Assembly: GCA_947565865.1 (NCBI GenBank)
Contig: CANOHT010000012.1
Coordinates: 7,810 to 71,809, forward strand
Direction of reading: 5' to 3'
DNA length: 64,000 nucleotides
From: an uncultured Clostridia bacterium
GTDB taxonomy: Bacteria; Bacillota; Clostridia; Christensenellales; Aristaeellaceae
The notes below the pieces were generated by a model, which saw only the letters and a list, made by a program, of their open reading frames with translations, was not told the origin of the DNA and did not search any database. The position numbers and the translations under genes are program-made. Each line of letters opens with the position of its first letter. Position 1 is the stretch's first letter. Of the stretch, positions 34,829 to 43,766 are shown in pieces.

Positions 34829-34983
34829 GTTTGCTTCACCTGCCTATATGTTCGCCACGCTTCGCGCATTTCCTTCTTTTTGCGGGGGAATTCCTTGAAA
34901 TGGCTGGGCTTTTTCAAAAGAAAACCAGCCTGTACGCAGGATAACAGCAATGCCGTGGGAAGCGAATACTGTTCATCGCGCCG

Positions 34984-35988
34984 TTAAAGGGTGGGGAAGG
35001 ATGCCGGGACGAAAAGCTGCTGATAAGTCCGCACCGCGTATCGGTCGGTCATGCAGGACAGGAAGTCGCACACGCCGCGCTCGGAGCCCTCCCGGTAGCC
35101 GATGAGCATGAACTCCTCGGGCATCTCGCCGGGGTGCTCAATATAGTAGCGGAACAGTCCCTTCATGACATGGTCGCAGCGGTTTTCCTCAGCTGCCCGC
35201 CATTGGTCGCGGTAGACCCGCTCGAACATGAACTCCCGCAGGCCGTCCATGGCCTCCTGCACCAGGGGGCTCATGGTCAGCCGCGGCTTGCCCTGGCTGC
35301 ATTGCACAATGTCCAGGATCATGGTGTTAATGCGCTCGCCATGGGTCTGACCCAGCGTCTTTAGGCAGTCCGCGGGCAGTTCAAAGGGCTTGAGCACCCC
35401 GCCGCGCAGGGCATCATCGAGGTCGTGGTTCAGGTAGGCGATGCGGTCGGCCCGGCGGACGCACTGGCCCTCCAGCGTGGCGGGCTGCTGTCTGCCGGAA
35501 TGGCACAGGATACCGTCCCGAACCTCCCAGGTCAGGTTCAGCCCGGCGCCGTCCTGCTCCAGGGCCTTGACCACCCGCAGGGACTGTTCATTGTGCCGGA
35601 AGCCGCCGGGCATCAATTCATCCAGGGAGCGTTCCCCGATATGGCCGAAAGGGGTATGGCCCAGGTCGTGACCCAGGGCGATGGCCTCGGTCAGGTCCTC
35701 ATTGAGCCGCAGGGCACGGGCCAGGGTGCGGGCTACCTGAGCGACCTCCAGCGTGTGGGTGAGGCGAGTGCGATAGTGGTCGCCTTCAGGCGAAAGGAAC
35801 ACCTGGGTCTTGAATTTCAGCCGACGGAAGGCCTTGCAATGGATGATCCGATCCCGATCCCGCTGAAAGGCGGTGCGCAGGGAACAGGGCTCCACAGGGC
35901 GCTCCCGGCCGCGGGTTTGACTGCTTTGAACCGCCAAAGGGGACAGAAACGCCGATTCCGTCGCCTCCACCTGCTCCCGAATGGTCAT
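34984..35988 (-). CDS. dgt: Deoxyguanosinetriphosphate triphosphohydrolase-like HD protein
   Basis: A 334-residue HD-domain hydrolase that removes triphosphate from dNTPs. Metal ligands: RTRLTHTLEV (H), AIALGHDLGHTPFGH (HD) and DLDDALRGG (D). The start PFRTAF-like CSLRTAFQRDRDRIIHCKAFRRLKFKTQVF is typical. Short bacterial type without the E. coli insertion. The ATG at 35988 has GGAGG upstream; the frame is open to 36168 without a site. Placed 155 bases ahead of dnaG, as in many Clostridia, suggesting a link to replication or nucleotide pools. Confidence 0.92.
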   Translation of the reverse strand: MTIREQVEATESAFLSPLAVQSSQTRGRERPVEPCSLRTAFQRDRDRIIHCKAFRRLKFKTQVFLSPEGDHYRTRLTHTLEVAQVARTLARALRLNEDLTEAIALGHDLGHTPFGHIGERSLDELMPGGFRHNEQSLRVVKALEQDGAGLNLTWEVRDGILCHSGRQQPATLEGQCVRRADRIAYLNHDLDDALRGGVLKPFELPADCLKTLGQTHGERINTMILDIVQCSQGKPRLTMSPLVQEAMDGLREFMFERVYRDQWRAAEENRCDHVMKGLFRYYIEHPGEMPEEFMLIGYREGSERGVCDFLSCMTDRYAVRTYQQLFVPASFPTL

Positions 35989-36201
35989 CCGTGCCGCCTC
36001 CTTCCATGGGCCATGATGAATATATACAACACGAACAGGCCGAAATCCTTGTAAAAAGGCAAAGAAAAGCGCTGGAAAGGCAGCAAATGTCTGGAGAGGA
36101 CGGCTTTTCCGCGTGAGCGGCGGGTGACGGGCCTTGACAGCAGGGGCTTTTGCCGGTGCCATGAGCACAGAAAATGGAAAATTGTGAAGGAATTATCAAT
36201 A

Positions 36202-36618
36202 ATGATGATCGAAATACACGATGACTTAAACGCTGATGAATATAACAGATGCGGGGCGGATGTTGGCTGGGAAATCAAAAATCCGCTGATGGTTGAAAAA
36301 GCTATAAGCAGCAGTACAATCGTCAAAAAAGCAACATACGATCATCAAGCGGCTGGTATGGCCAGGGCCATTGGAGATGGTATGTCATATCTTTTAGTTG
36401 ACGTAGTTGTTGGTACAAAATATCAAAGACAAAGTATAGGGAAAAGACTTGTCAATGCAATCATAGATGATATCAAGAATGAAACGATGGCCGGAGCATA
36501 TAGTACCATCAATCTCATATCAATGAAAGGTATGGAGAAGTTTTATGAGCGTTGTGGATTTGAGGCAGTACCATTTGGATACAATGGTAAAGGAATGAGA
36601 ATGAAGATTGAAAAGTAG
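36202..36618 (+). CDS. AT-rich GNAT acetyltransferase, probably acquired
   Basis: 138 residues. The acetyl-CoA loop region is VDVVVGTKYQRQSIGKRLV (Q-R-x-x-x-G-K, residues ~75-93) and the C-terminal part ISMKGMEKFYERCGFEAVPF is the standard A-x-x-F-Y-x-x-x-G-F motif. It resembles aminoglycoside- or small-amine-type GNATs, substrate unknown. Codon use is strikingly A/T-ending (AAA, ATA, GAT, TAT) against the GC-rich neighbours, which points to horizontal transfer. AAGGA precedes the ATG at 36202. It stands alone between minus-strand operons. Confidence 0.8.
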   Translation: MMIEIHDDLNADEYNRCGADVGWEIKNPLMVEKAISSSTIVKKATYDHQAAGMARAIGDGMSYLLVDVVVGTKYQRQSIGKRLVNAIIDDIKNETMAGAYSTINLISMKGMEKFYERCGFEAVPFGYNGKGMRMKIEK

Positions 36619-36902
36619 AGATGGAAATATCATTTTCACCTCAGTTCTGGCATCGTGGTTTTGGTACGAAGATTCCTTTCAAAAGCTGCTCGAATGATGT
36701 CGGAAGGCGGCAATCCAAAGCGTGGAAGCCATAACTGATCCAGAGAACGGCATATCAAAGCATATCCTTGAAAAAGCAGCGTTTTTTAGAAAGAGAATAC
36801 ATAAACGAGGATGGGGATCCAGCAGTCTTATCCGGCTTGAAGCTTTGAGGACGAGTACAAATCGGGATTCACCTGTGCGTTTCTCATGTAAGAGCGCATG
36901 AA
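36619..36902. other. AT-rich spacer after the acquired acetyltransferase
   Basis: About 280 bases with no start codon plus ribosome binding site in any frame. A plus-strand frame without a start reads to ~66 codons but resembles nothing known. Composition is intermediate between the acquired gene and the host, so it may be the flank of the inserted segment. No terminal inverted repeats or transposase fragment could be recognised. Confidence 0.4.
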
Positions 36903-36935
36903 AAAGGCGGGGGATGAGCCGCATCCTCCGCCTTT
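36903..36935 (-). terminator. Terminator of the ROK kinase operon
   Basis: 14-bp stem (36903-36916 with 36922-36935, one G-U pair), followed on the minus strand by a T-run (36901-36905). Confidence 0.85.
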
Positions 36936-36978
36936 GGACGATCAACAAAGCCAGAACAGGGTACGCGCAGTCGACGCT

Positions 36979-37920
36979 TTATCCCAGCATGGCCGCGCCG
37001 ATGATGCCGGCGTCCGCGCCAAGCTCGGCCAGCTCGATGCGGGCAAAGGGCATGGACTTGTATAGGATGGTCTTGCCCACCTCCTGGCGCACCGCGTCCA
37101 GCAGGAACGCGCCGGCCTTGCTGACGCCGCCGCCCAGGACGATAATTTCCGGGTCCAGGCAGTTGATGATGGAGCCGATGGCCTGTCCCAGGTAGCTGAC
37201 GTAGCGCCGGAAGACCTTGGCGCCCACGGCGTCGCCTTCACGGGCTGCGTCAAAGACCATCTTGGCGTTGATCTTGCCCGGATCGCCGCCGCATGCGGTC
37301 ATGATCTGGCTTTCGGGGTGCTTGTCCACAAGCTCCCGGGCCATGCGGATGATGGCGGTGGCGGAGCAGTAGCGCTCCAGACAGCCGCGGTTGCCGCAGG
37401 TGCAGCTTTCGCCGTCCAGCTCAAGGATCATGTGACCGATCTCACCGCCCACGCCATGGGCGCCGCTCCACACCTTGCCGCCAAGGATAATACCGCTGCC
37501 CACGCCGGTGCCCAGGGTCAAGAACACGCTGGAACCCGTATGCGCGCTGACGCCCGCCACGCTCTCGGCCAGGGCCGCCACGGTGGCGTCGTTGTCGATG
37601 AAAAGGGGCTTGTCAATGTGCTTGTGAAATTCCTCACGGAAGGGGACGTTATGCCAGCGAAGGTTGGTGCAGAAGGGGATCACGCCCGTCTTGGGATCGG
37701 CAATGCCGGGAATCCCCGCGCCGATGGAGCGCACCTCGCTCAGGGGCATGTCTGCGTCGCCAAGGGTGTCCAGCACACACTGCGCCATCTGGGCAATCTG
37801 CTCGGAAAAGGGGATATCCAGCCGGGTGACGATGCTGCGCTTGGCGATGATGCGGCCCTCGCCGTCCACCACGCCAACCTGAATGCCTGTGCCGCCGATG
37901 TCAATACCAACAGAAACCAT
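36979..37920 (-). CDS. ROK-family glucokinase
   Basis: 313 residues, typical for ROK glucokinases, which phosphorylate glucose to glucose 6-phosphate. ATP-binding DIGGTGIQVGVVD (7-19) opens the protein; LTLGTGVGSGI is the phosphate-2 loop; GEIGHMILELDG and CTCGNRGCLERY form the ROK zinc-binding signature (H plus three Cys). There is no N-terminal helix-turn-helix, so it is an enzyme rather than a repressor. AAGGAGG precedes the ATG. It follows hprK by 21 bases, suggesting an operon Cof-hprK-ROK linked to sugar state. Confidence 0.93.
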   Translation of the reverse strand: MVSVGIDIGGTGIQVGVVDGEGRIIAKRSIVTRLDIPFSEQIAQMAQCVLDTLGDADMPLSEVRSIGAGIPGIADPKTGVIPFCTNLRWHNVPFREEFHKHIDKPLFIDNDATVAALAESVAGVSAHTGSSVFLTLGTGVGSGIILGGKVWSGAHGVGGEIGHMILELDGESCTCGNRGCLERYCSATAIIRMARELVDKHPESQIMTACGGDPGKINAKMVFDAAREGDAVGAKVFRRYVSYLGQAIGSIINCLDPEIIVLGGGVSKAGAFLLDAVRQEVGKTILYKSMPFARIELAELGADAGIIGAAMLG

Positions 37921-37941
37921 GCGCGTTTCCTCCTTAGCCGG

Positions 37942-38868
37942 TCACAGCTGACCGGATTTTTTGAGTATCATTTCGTTCATCCGCCGGTCCAGCTCGTGGG
38001 CGGCGGAATACCCCAGACGTTTCAGGGCCAGGTTGCGGGCGGCCACCTCGATGATGATGGCCATGTTCCGCCCCGGCCTGACCGGCGTGAGCTGATGGGG
38101 TACCTTCACCCCCAGGATGGTGATAAATTCATCCTGAAGGCCCAGGCGGTCGTAAGCCTTGCCCTCCTGCCATTTTTCCATGTGCATCACCAGGTCGATG
38201 GACTTGCTGATGGACACGGAGCCGACGCCGTACATGGCGCGGATGTCGATGATGCCGATGCCGCGGATCTCCATAAAGTGCCGCACCATCTCCGGGCATT
38301 CACCAATGAGACGATTGTCGGATACCTTGCAGATGTCCACCACATCGTCCGCCACCAGCTGATGGCCGCGCTTGACCAATTCAAGGGCGGCTTCGCTTTT
38401 GCCCACACCGCTCTCGCCGGTGATGAGCACACCCATGCCGTGGACGTCCACCAGCACACCGTGACGGGTGACGCGGGGGGCCAGGCAGCGGTTCAGGTAG
38501 TTAATGGCGGTGAAGGTGAACTTGGTGGTCACCATGCCGCTTTGATAAACGGCGATGTTGCGGTTGCGGGCGGCGTCCAGCAGATCGTCCGGCGGCGTCA
38601 TGCCCCGGCAGATGACCACGCAGGGCATATCATAGGAAAAATATTTTTTCAGCATCATCCGCCGGGAGGGCGGATCCATGGCTTCCAGATAGGTCATTTC
38701 CACCTTGCCGATGACCTGGGGCCGCTCAAAGGCGAAATACTCATAAAAGCCGCAGAACTGCATACCGGGGCGGTTCAGATCGGTGGTGCGGATGTCCCAC
38801 TCCGTTTTGGTGGAGGGGGAGAGCACGGTCAGCTGAAGCGCTTTTTCAAAATCAACGGCTTGTATCAC
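37942..38868 (-). CDS. hprK: HPr kinase/phosphorylase
   Basis: 308 residues, full length. It phosphorylates Ser46 of HPr in response to glycolytic intermediates, the master switch of carbon catabolite repression in Firmicutes. The P-loop is GESGVGKSEAALELV; RGHQLVADDVVDI carries the catalytic Asp; the K3 signature near EIRGIGIIDIRAMYG (IRGIGIIDI) and the C-terminal PVRPGRNMAIIIE are present. It starts with GTG at 38868 (AAAGGAGG upstream), overlapping the HAD phosphatase stop by four bases. Confidence 0.95.
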   Translation of the reverse strand: MIQAVDFEKALQLTVLSPSTKTEWDIRTTDLNRPGMQFCGFYEYFAFERPQVIGKVEMTYLEAMDPPSRRMMLKKYFSYDMPCVVICRGMTPPDDLLDAARNRNIAVYQSGMVTTKFTFTAINYLNRCLAPRVTRHGVLVDVHGMGVLITGESGVGKSEAALELVKRGHQLVADDVVDICKVSDNRLIGECPEMVRHFMEIRGIGIIDIRAMYGVGSVSISKSIDLVMHMEKWQEGKAYDRLGLQDEFITILGVKVPHQLTPVRPGRNMAIIIEVAARNLALKRLGYSAAHELDRRMNEMILKKSGQL

Positions 38869-39671
38869 GCTTCTGCCTCCTTTCGTAACAGACTGTCAAG
38901 ATAATGGGCTACGCCGTCAGCCTGATTGCTCAGGCATACGTCGTTGGCCAGAGCCTTAACCTCCGGGCGGGCGTTGGCCACGGCGACGCCAAGGCCGGCC
39001 GCCGTCAGCATGGTCAGGTCGTTCAGGCCGTCCCCAAAGGCTACCGTCTCGGACAGGGAGAAGCCCAAACGCACACTCAGCGCCTCAAGCGCCCGGCCCT
39101 TGGTGGCTTCCGGGGGATTGATCTCCAGATAAGTGGGCTTGGAGCAACTGACGGATGCGCGGCCGCCAAAGCGTGTCCGGGCTTCCGCAAGCAGCTGGGC
39201 GATGCGCTCCTCGCTGTCGATCATCAGCATTTTGGGGGTGGGGAAGGTTTGATGGGCCGTCAGGCTGGGTACGCGCACGCCCTCCAACAGGGTCACCCGG
39301 GCGTATTCGGCGGCATAGGGGCTGTCGCTGTCATAATAGAAGCGGTTTCCCTGGTAGCTCTGGACATGACAGCCGGCCGCCGCCGCGAAGGCCGCGACCT
39401 CCCGGGCGAAGGCCGCTGACAGCCAGCAATGGGTCCATAGCTGCCCGTCGGGGCCGTAAAGCTCGGCACCGTTGCAGGCGATGAAGGCGGAAGCGCAGCC
39501 AATCTGCCGCACAAAGCCCAGCATGCTGTCCTTGGCGCGGCCGCTGGCGGGGATGACGCGGACGCCCCGGGCCGCCGCCTGCCGAAGCACCGTCAGCGTC
39601 AGCGGCGACAGGGTGCGGTCGTCTCTAAGGAGCGTGTCGTCCAGATCAAAAGCGACGGCTTGCGGCTTCAA
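38865..39671 (-). CDS. Cof-type HAD hydrolase
   Basis: 268 residues, class IIB HAD phosphatase. Motif I DLDDTLLRDD (nucleophile D9), motif II in VIPASGRAKDSM, motif III Lys and motif IV GDGLNDLTML are all visible, and the cap domain lies between residues ~85 and 190. Substrates in this group are sugar phosphates or FMN. It begins with TTG at 39671 (GAGGGGG seven to eight bases before). A TATAAT element lies upstream on the minus strand (around 39700) but without a clear -35 box. Confidence 0.9.
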   Translation of the reverse strand: MKPQAVAFDLDDTLLRDDRTLSPLTLTVLRQAAARGVRVIPASGRAKDSMLGFVRQIGCASAFIACNGAELYGPDGQLWTHCWLSAAFAREVAAFAAAAGCHVQSYQGNRFYYDSDSPYAAEYARVTLLEGVRVPSLTAHQTFPTPKMLMIDSEERIAQLLAEARTRFGGRASVSCSKPTYLEINPPEATKGRALEALSVRLGFSLSETVAFGDGLNDLTMLTAAGLGVAVANARPEVKALANDVCLSNQADGVAHYLDSLLRKEAEA

Positions 39672-39839
39672 AACAAATCCCCCTCATTCCTTCAGCGGGT
39701 ATTATACCAAAAAATTACCCGTTGCGCCACAGGAAAATCTACAACATGCCATGCAAAATTACGACATTTTTCCGTGGCTGCAGCTTGGAGGGGCGAGGGA
39801 AAAGAAACAGTTTTTTCGCGGGTTTTGGGCGCTTCGCGG

Positions 39840-39868
39840 TTGAAAAATCTTCCGGGAAAGGTTATAAT
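39840..39868 (+). promoter_or_regulatory. Sigma-A promoter upstream of the DUF2461 gene
   Basis: TTGAAA (39840-39845), 17 bases, TATAAT (39863-39868); the coding start is at 39937 after GGAGGAGG. Confidence 0.8.
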
Positions 39869-39936
39869 GGACGGGTATCATGGTTGTGGGCTGTCCCTGC
39901 TGCGCGGAGGCGGCGAACCGCGGAGGAGGTTACCTC

Positions 39937-40653
39937 ATGTTTACCGGCTTTCCGGAGGAAACGATCCAGTTTTTCCTTGATATTCGCTTTCACAACAGCA
40001 TCAGCTATTTTGAGGAGAACCGGGAGCGCTTCCGCCAGGATGTGCAGGCGCCTTTTTATGCGTTCATCGAGGAGCTGGCCCCCGCCATGCGGAAGATCGA
40101 TCCGCAGATGGAGCTCAGGCCCTACAAATGCCTGTCCCGCATCCGGCGTGATACGCGCTTTACCAAGGACAAAAGCCCCTATCGAGATCACCTGTGGGTG
40201 CAGTTTCACCGCGCGGGGGAGCCAAGGGAGGGCGGTCTCTTCTACTGGTTTGAGCTGGGCCCCACATGGATGGATTGGGGCGTCGGGCTCTGGGGAGAAA
40301 ACCGCCCGGTGATGGATTTGCTGCGCCGTCAGATGGCGGCCCAGCCCCAGCGCTTTCAGGACATCCTGGACAGCTGCGATCTGTCGGGGCATCGTTTTTC
40401 CATGGGCACCAACAGCTACAAACGAATGGCTGTGCCCGAGCAGATTCCGCCCAGCCTGCGGCCGCTTTATACCGCCCGTTCCGTATACTTTTCCCGGGAG
40501 GACGCGCCGCTGAAATGGGCCTTTGACGCCAGGCTGACCGACCGTGTATTGAAGGATTATCGCGCCCTTGCGCCGGCCTACCGCATGCTGCGGGGCATCT
40601 ATGATGAGCAGGCGCAGGCTGAACTGAACGACAATGGGGAGGGTGAACGTTGA
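39937..40653 (+). CDS. DUF2461 family protein
   Basis: 238 residues, matching the TIGR02453/DUF2461 family: FHNSISYFEENRERFRQDVQAPF at the start, RIRRDTRFTKDKSPYRDHLWVQF in the middle (the R-D-x-R-F-x-x-D-K-x-P-Y core) and RFSMGTNSYKRM later. Function is unknown. No signal peptide. GGAGGAGG precedes the ATG at 39937. Its TGA overlaps the start of the phosphohexomutase gene by one base, so the two form an operon. Confidence 0.88.
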   Translation: MFTGFPEETIQFFLDIRFHNSISYFEENRERFRQDVQAPFYAFIEELAPAMRKIDPQMELRPYKCLSRIRRDTRFTKDKSPYRDHLWVQFHRAGEPREGGLFYWFELGPTWMDWGVGLWGENRPVMDLLRRQMAAQPQRFQDILDSCDLSGHRFSMGTNSYKRMAVPEQIPPSLRPLYTARSVYFSREDAPLKWAFDARLTDRVLKDYRALAPAYRMLRGIYDEQAQAELNDNGEGER

Positions 40654-42164
40654 TGGATTGGATGAAGCTGAAGAGCGGCAGCGACGTGCGGGGCGTGGCT
40701 GTGGGCGACGGCGCTGCGCTGACGCCGCGGGTAGCGGCCTGCCTGGGCATGGCCTTCGCCCGGTATGTGGCGGAAAAGAAAGGCAAGCCGGTGGGCCAGG
40801 TGGTGATCGCCCTGGGCCGCGACAGCCGGATCTCCGGCCCCGAGCTGCTGCGCGGGGCGGCGGAGGGCGTCAGCAAGGCCGGCGCGTCGGTGATGGACTT
40901 CGGCATGTGCACCACGCCGGCCATGTATATGAGCATCATTACCCCCGGCTTCCAGCCGGATGGCGCGGTGATGATTACGGCCAGCCATCATCCCTCGGAC
41001 AAGAACGGCATGAAGTTTTTCATGGAGCAGGGCGGTCTGGAGGGCGAGGAGGTCGGGCTTTTGCTGAAGGCCGCCTCCCAATTGGAGCCCGACGGCGTAC
41101 CTTTTGCCGGAAGCATCACCGAGAAGGCTTTCCTGCCCACCTACATGGAGCTGCTGGCGGCGAGGATCCGCAAGGGCCTGGAAACCGACCTGGCCAAACC
41201 CCTGCTGGGGCTGCATGTGGTGGTGGACGCGGGCAACGGCGCTGGCGGCTTCTATGCCGAATTGCTGGAAAGCCTGGGCGCGTGGATTGAGGGCAGCCAG
41301 TTCCTGGAGCCTGACGGCCGCTTTCCCAACCACATCCCCAACCCGGAAAACGCCGAGGCGATGGCCTCCATCAGCGCGGCGGTGAAGCTGGCGGGGGCGG
41401 ACATGGGCGTGATTTTCGACGCCGACTGCGACCGTGCCGCCGTGGTAGACGCCGATGGCCGGGAGATCAACCGCAACCGGCTGATCGCGCTGATTTCCGC
41501 CATCCTCCTGGACGAAAAGCCCGGTCAGACCATTGTCACCGACTCGGTGACCTCCTCCGGGCTGAAGAAGTTCATCGGTGACTGGGGCGGCGAGCATTAC
41601 CGCTACAAGCGCGGCTACCGCAACGTCATCGACGAGGCCATCCGGCTGAACAACGAGGGCGTTTCCTGCCCCCTGGCCATTGAGACTTCCGGCCACGCCG
41701 CCCTCCGGGAAAATCACTTCCTGGACGACGGCATGTACCTGGTGACGGTGCTGATCGTCCGCGCAATGAGGCTCAAGCAGCAGGGCGCGACCCTGGGCAG
41801 CCTGATCGCTGATCTGCAGGAGCCGGTGGAAAGCGCAGAAATTCGCCTGAGCATCACCGCCGAGGACTTCCGGGAGGCCGGAAAGAAAGCCATACAGCTG
41901 GTATTGGACTATGCCAATGCCGCCGAGCATTGGCACATCGCGCCGGACAATCGGGAGGGCGTGCGCATCTCCTTCGACCTGGAGGGCGGCATGGACAACG
42001 GCTGGTTCCTGCTGCGGCTGTCGGTGCATGACCCGGTGCTTCCCCTGAACGTGGAGAGCGACGTGACCGGCGGCGTCAAGGCCATGCTGGGCAGCCTGCT
42101 GACGGTTCTGCGGGATGTGGAGGGCATCGACCTGACGCCCCTGCGCAAGGCGATGGAGGCATAA
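40653..42164 (+). CDS. Phosphoglucomutase/phosphomannomutase
   Basis: 503-residue alpha-D-phosphohexomutase interconverting hexose 1- and 6-phosphates. The phosphoserine loop is TASHHPSDKNGMKF (about residues 108-121), the metal loop is VIFDADCDRAAVV, the sugar-binding loop IETSGHAALREN, and the C-terminal phosphate-binding domain is present. It can feed glucose 1-phosphate to GlgC, encoded 4 kb away. ATG at 40653 (GGGAGGG upstream) overlaps the previous stop; a TTG one codon earlier is possible. Confidence 0.93.
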   Translation: MDWMKLKSGSDVRGVAVGDGAALTPRVAACLGMAFARYVAEKKGKPVGQVVIALGRDSRISGPELLRGAAEGVSKAGASVMDFGMCTTPAMYMSIITPGFQPDGAVMITASHHPSDKNGMKFFMEQGGLEGEEVGLLLKAASQLEPDGVPFAGSITEKAFLPTYMELLAARIRKGLETDLAKPLLGLHVVVDAGNGAGGFYAELLESLGAWIEGSQFLEPDGRFPNHIPNPENAEAMASISAAVKLAGADMGVIFDADCDRAAVVDADGREINRNRLIALISAILLDEKPGQTIVTDSVTSSGLKKFIGDWGGEHYRYKRGYRNVIDEAIRLNNEGVSCPLAIETSGHAALRENHFLDDGMYLVTVLIVRAMRLKQQGATLGSLIADLQEPVESAEIRLSITAEDFREAGKKAIQLVLDYANAAEHWHIAPDNREGVRISFDLEGGMDNGWFLLRLSVHDPVLPLNVESDVTGGVKAMLGSLLTVLRDVEGIDLTPLRKAMEA

Positions 42165-42239
42165 CAAGCATGGTTTTTGGGGAGCAGGGCGACAGCTTTG
42201 CTACTTTTTCTACCCACAGAACGGAGAGGAGGAAGGCCG

Positions 42240-42785
42240 ATGAAGCCGGTGGTACACATTTTCGGCGCGTCGGGGTCGGGTACCACCGCCCTGGGCAGAG
42301 CGCTGGCGAAGGCGACGGGCTGGAAGCAGCTGGACTCGGATAACTATTTCTGGCTGTCCACAGCGGTGCCTTACACGGTCAAGCGCCCGGTGGAGGAAAG
42401 GGTGCTCCTGATGAATCGAGCCCTGGACAGGGTGGAGGGCGCGGTGGTGTCGGGCTCCCTGTGCGGCTGGGGCGACTTGCTGATCCCGCGCTTCACTCTG
42501 GCGGTGCGGCTGTATACGGATACGGCGCTACGGATTAAGCGGCTGAAGCGCAGGGAAAGAAAGCAGTTTGGCAGTCGGATCGAGGTCGGCGGCGACATGG
42601 CGGAGAATCATCGCGTCTTTCTTGAATGGGCCGCCGGGTACGATGAAGGCGGGCTGGATACCCGCAGCCGCATGATGCACGACGCCTGGGAAAAGCAGCT
42701 GTGCTGCCCGGTGCTGCGCCTGAGCGGCAGCGTTGAACCGGATGTGAATGTGGGCAGGATTTGTCAGGCCCTCAAGGAGGTGTGA
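42240..42785 (+). CDS. Small P-loop kinase-like NTPase
   Basis: 181 residues. Begins MKPVVHIFGASGSGTTALGRAL: a Walker A GASGSGTT (unusual GTT instead of GKT), then LDSDNYFW as in adenylate/shikimate-kinase-like proteins that use the P-loop to phosphorylate small substrates. LKRRERKQFGSRI (basic lid) and a C-terminal Cys-rich strand follow. The missing P-loop lysine weakens the case for normal kinase activity. The substrate is unknown. ATG at 42240 with GGAGGAAGG upstream; a methyltransferase gene follows after two bases. Confidence 0.75.
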   Translation: MKPVVHIFGASGSGTTALGRALAKATGWKQLDSDNYFWLSTAVPYTVKRPVEERVLLMNRALDRVEGAVVSGSLCGWGDLLIPRFTLAVRLYTDTALRIKRLKRRERKQFGSRIEVGGDMAENHRVFLEWAAGYDEGGLDTRSRMMHDAWEKQLCCPVLRLSGSVEPDVNVGRICQALKEV

Positions 42786-42787
42786 AC

Positions 42788-43474
42788 ATGGCGGATTTTT
42801 CTCTGCAGGACAGCCTGGCTGCCTGGGAGGCCAACGCGGATTTCTGGGATTCATATATGGGGGACAACTCCAACCGCTTTCACCGGGAGGTGGTGAAACC
42901 CCGGGTCACGGAGCTGCTGGCCATTGCGCCTGGCGACCGGGTGCTGGAGGTGGCCTGCGGCAACGGCAACTTTGCGGCGGGCATGGCGGCGGCGGGGGCC
43001 CGAGTGACGGCGGTGGACTACAGTCCCCGGATGATCGAACTGGCCAGAAAGCGGCATCCTGCCGATGGCGTGGACTTCCGCGTAACGGATGCCACGGATG
43101 AAGATCAGCTGATGGCGCTGGCGGAAATGGGCCCCTTTGACAAGGCAGTAAGCAATATGGCTGTGATGGACATGACGGACATCGCTCCGCTGTTCCGCTG
43201 CGTAGCTCACATGCTCAAGCCCGGCGGGTGCTTTGTCTTCGCTACCCAGCACCCTTGCTTTACGACCCTGACCGACCGCTATCTGACGCCCCATGCCTAC
43301 ATGGGGGAGGGCATTGCCGGGCAGCCCGTGGAGCAGTGTTACTATCACCGCTCCCTGCAGGATATTCTGAACCTGTGCTTCCGCTGCGGCTTTGTGGTGG
43401 ACGGGTGCTATGAGGAAGCCTACGGCGGCAAGGAGAGGCCGGATGTCATCATTCTTCGGTGTATCAAAGCATAA
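42788..43474 (+). CDS. Class I SAM-dependent methyltransferase
   Basis: 228 residues. Motif I VLEVACGNGNFAAGMAAAG (about 51-69), acidic D after motif II in VTAVDYSPRMIELA, motif III in FDKAVSNMAVMDM and post-motif region LKPGGCFVFATQHPCF are as in Methyltransf_11/25. The substrate (small molecule, quinone or sugar) cannot be told. Coding starts at 42788 after AAGGAGGTG, two bases beyond the previous stop, so it shares the operon with the P-loop protein. Confidence 0.88.
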   Translation: MADFSLQDSLAAWEANADFWDSYMGDNSNRFHREVVKPRVTELLAIAPGDRVLEVACGNGNFAAGMAAAGARVTAVDYSPRMIELARKRHPADGVDFRVTDATDEDQLMALAEMGPFDKAVSNMAVMDMTDIAPLFRCVAHMLKPGGCFVFATQHPCFTTLTDRYLTPHAYMGEGIAGQPVEQCYYHRSLQDILNLCFRCGFVVDGCYEEAYGGKERPDVIILRCIKA

Positions 43475-43476
43475 CG

Positions 43477-43514
43477 AAAAGCCATGGCAGGCATGAACCT
43501 GTCATGGCTTTTCT
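43477..43514. terminator. Bidirectional terminator between methyltransferase and glgA
   Basis: 15-bp stem (43477-43491 with 43498-43512, one wobble pair), A-run on the left and T-run on the right, between convergent genes. Confidence 0.9.
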
Positions 43515-43523
43515 CATGGACGA

Positions 43524-43766
43524 TTATTCAGCCTTGGGCGCGGCGGCCTTCTTGGCTCGGGGCTTCTTGGCGGGGGCTTCGCCGTCGGCGGGTTCCGCCT
43601 TGGGCGCGGCGGTCTTCTTGGTTCGGGACTTCTTGGCGGGGGCCTCGCCATCGGCGGGTTCCGCCTTGGGGGCTGCGGTCTTCCTGGCTCGGGGCTTCTT
43701 GGCGGGGGCTTCGCCATCGGCGGGTTCCGCCTTGGGGGCTGCGGTCTTCCTGGTTCGGGGCTTCTT
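43524..43766 (-). repeat. 66-bp tandem repeat encoding the GlgA tail
   Basis: Three full 22-codon units and a 14-codon partial unit. The units differ mostly at the R/K positions (KPRTRK, KPRARK, KSRTKK, KPRAKK), so they have been diverging while keeping basic charge and the APKAEPADGEAPA spacer. Confidence 0.9.

Noticed and set aside
36619..36902. Insertion-sequence remnant beside the AT-rich acetyltransferase.
   Set aside because: No transposase similarity and no terminal inverted repeats could be found by eye.
43524..43766. CRISPR or minisatellite non-coding repeat.
   Set aside because: The 66-bp units keep the glgA reading frame and end in its stop codon.
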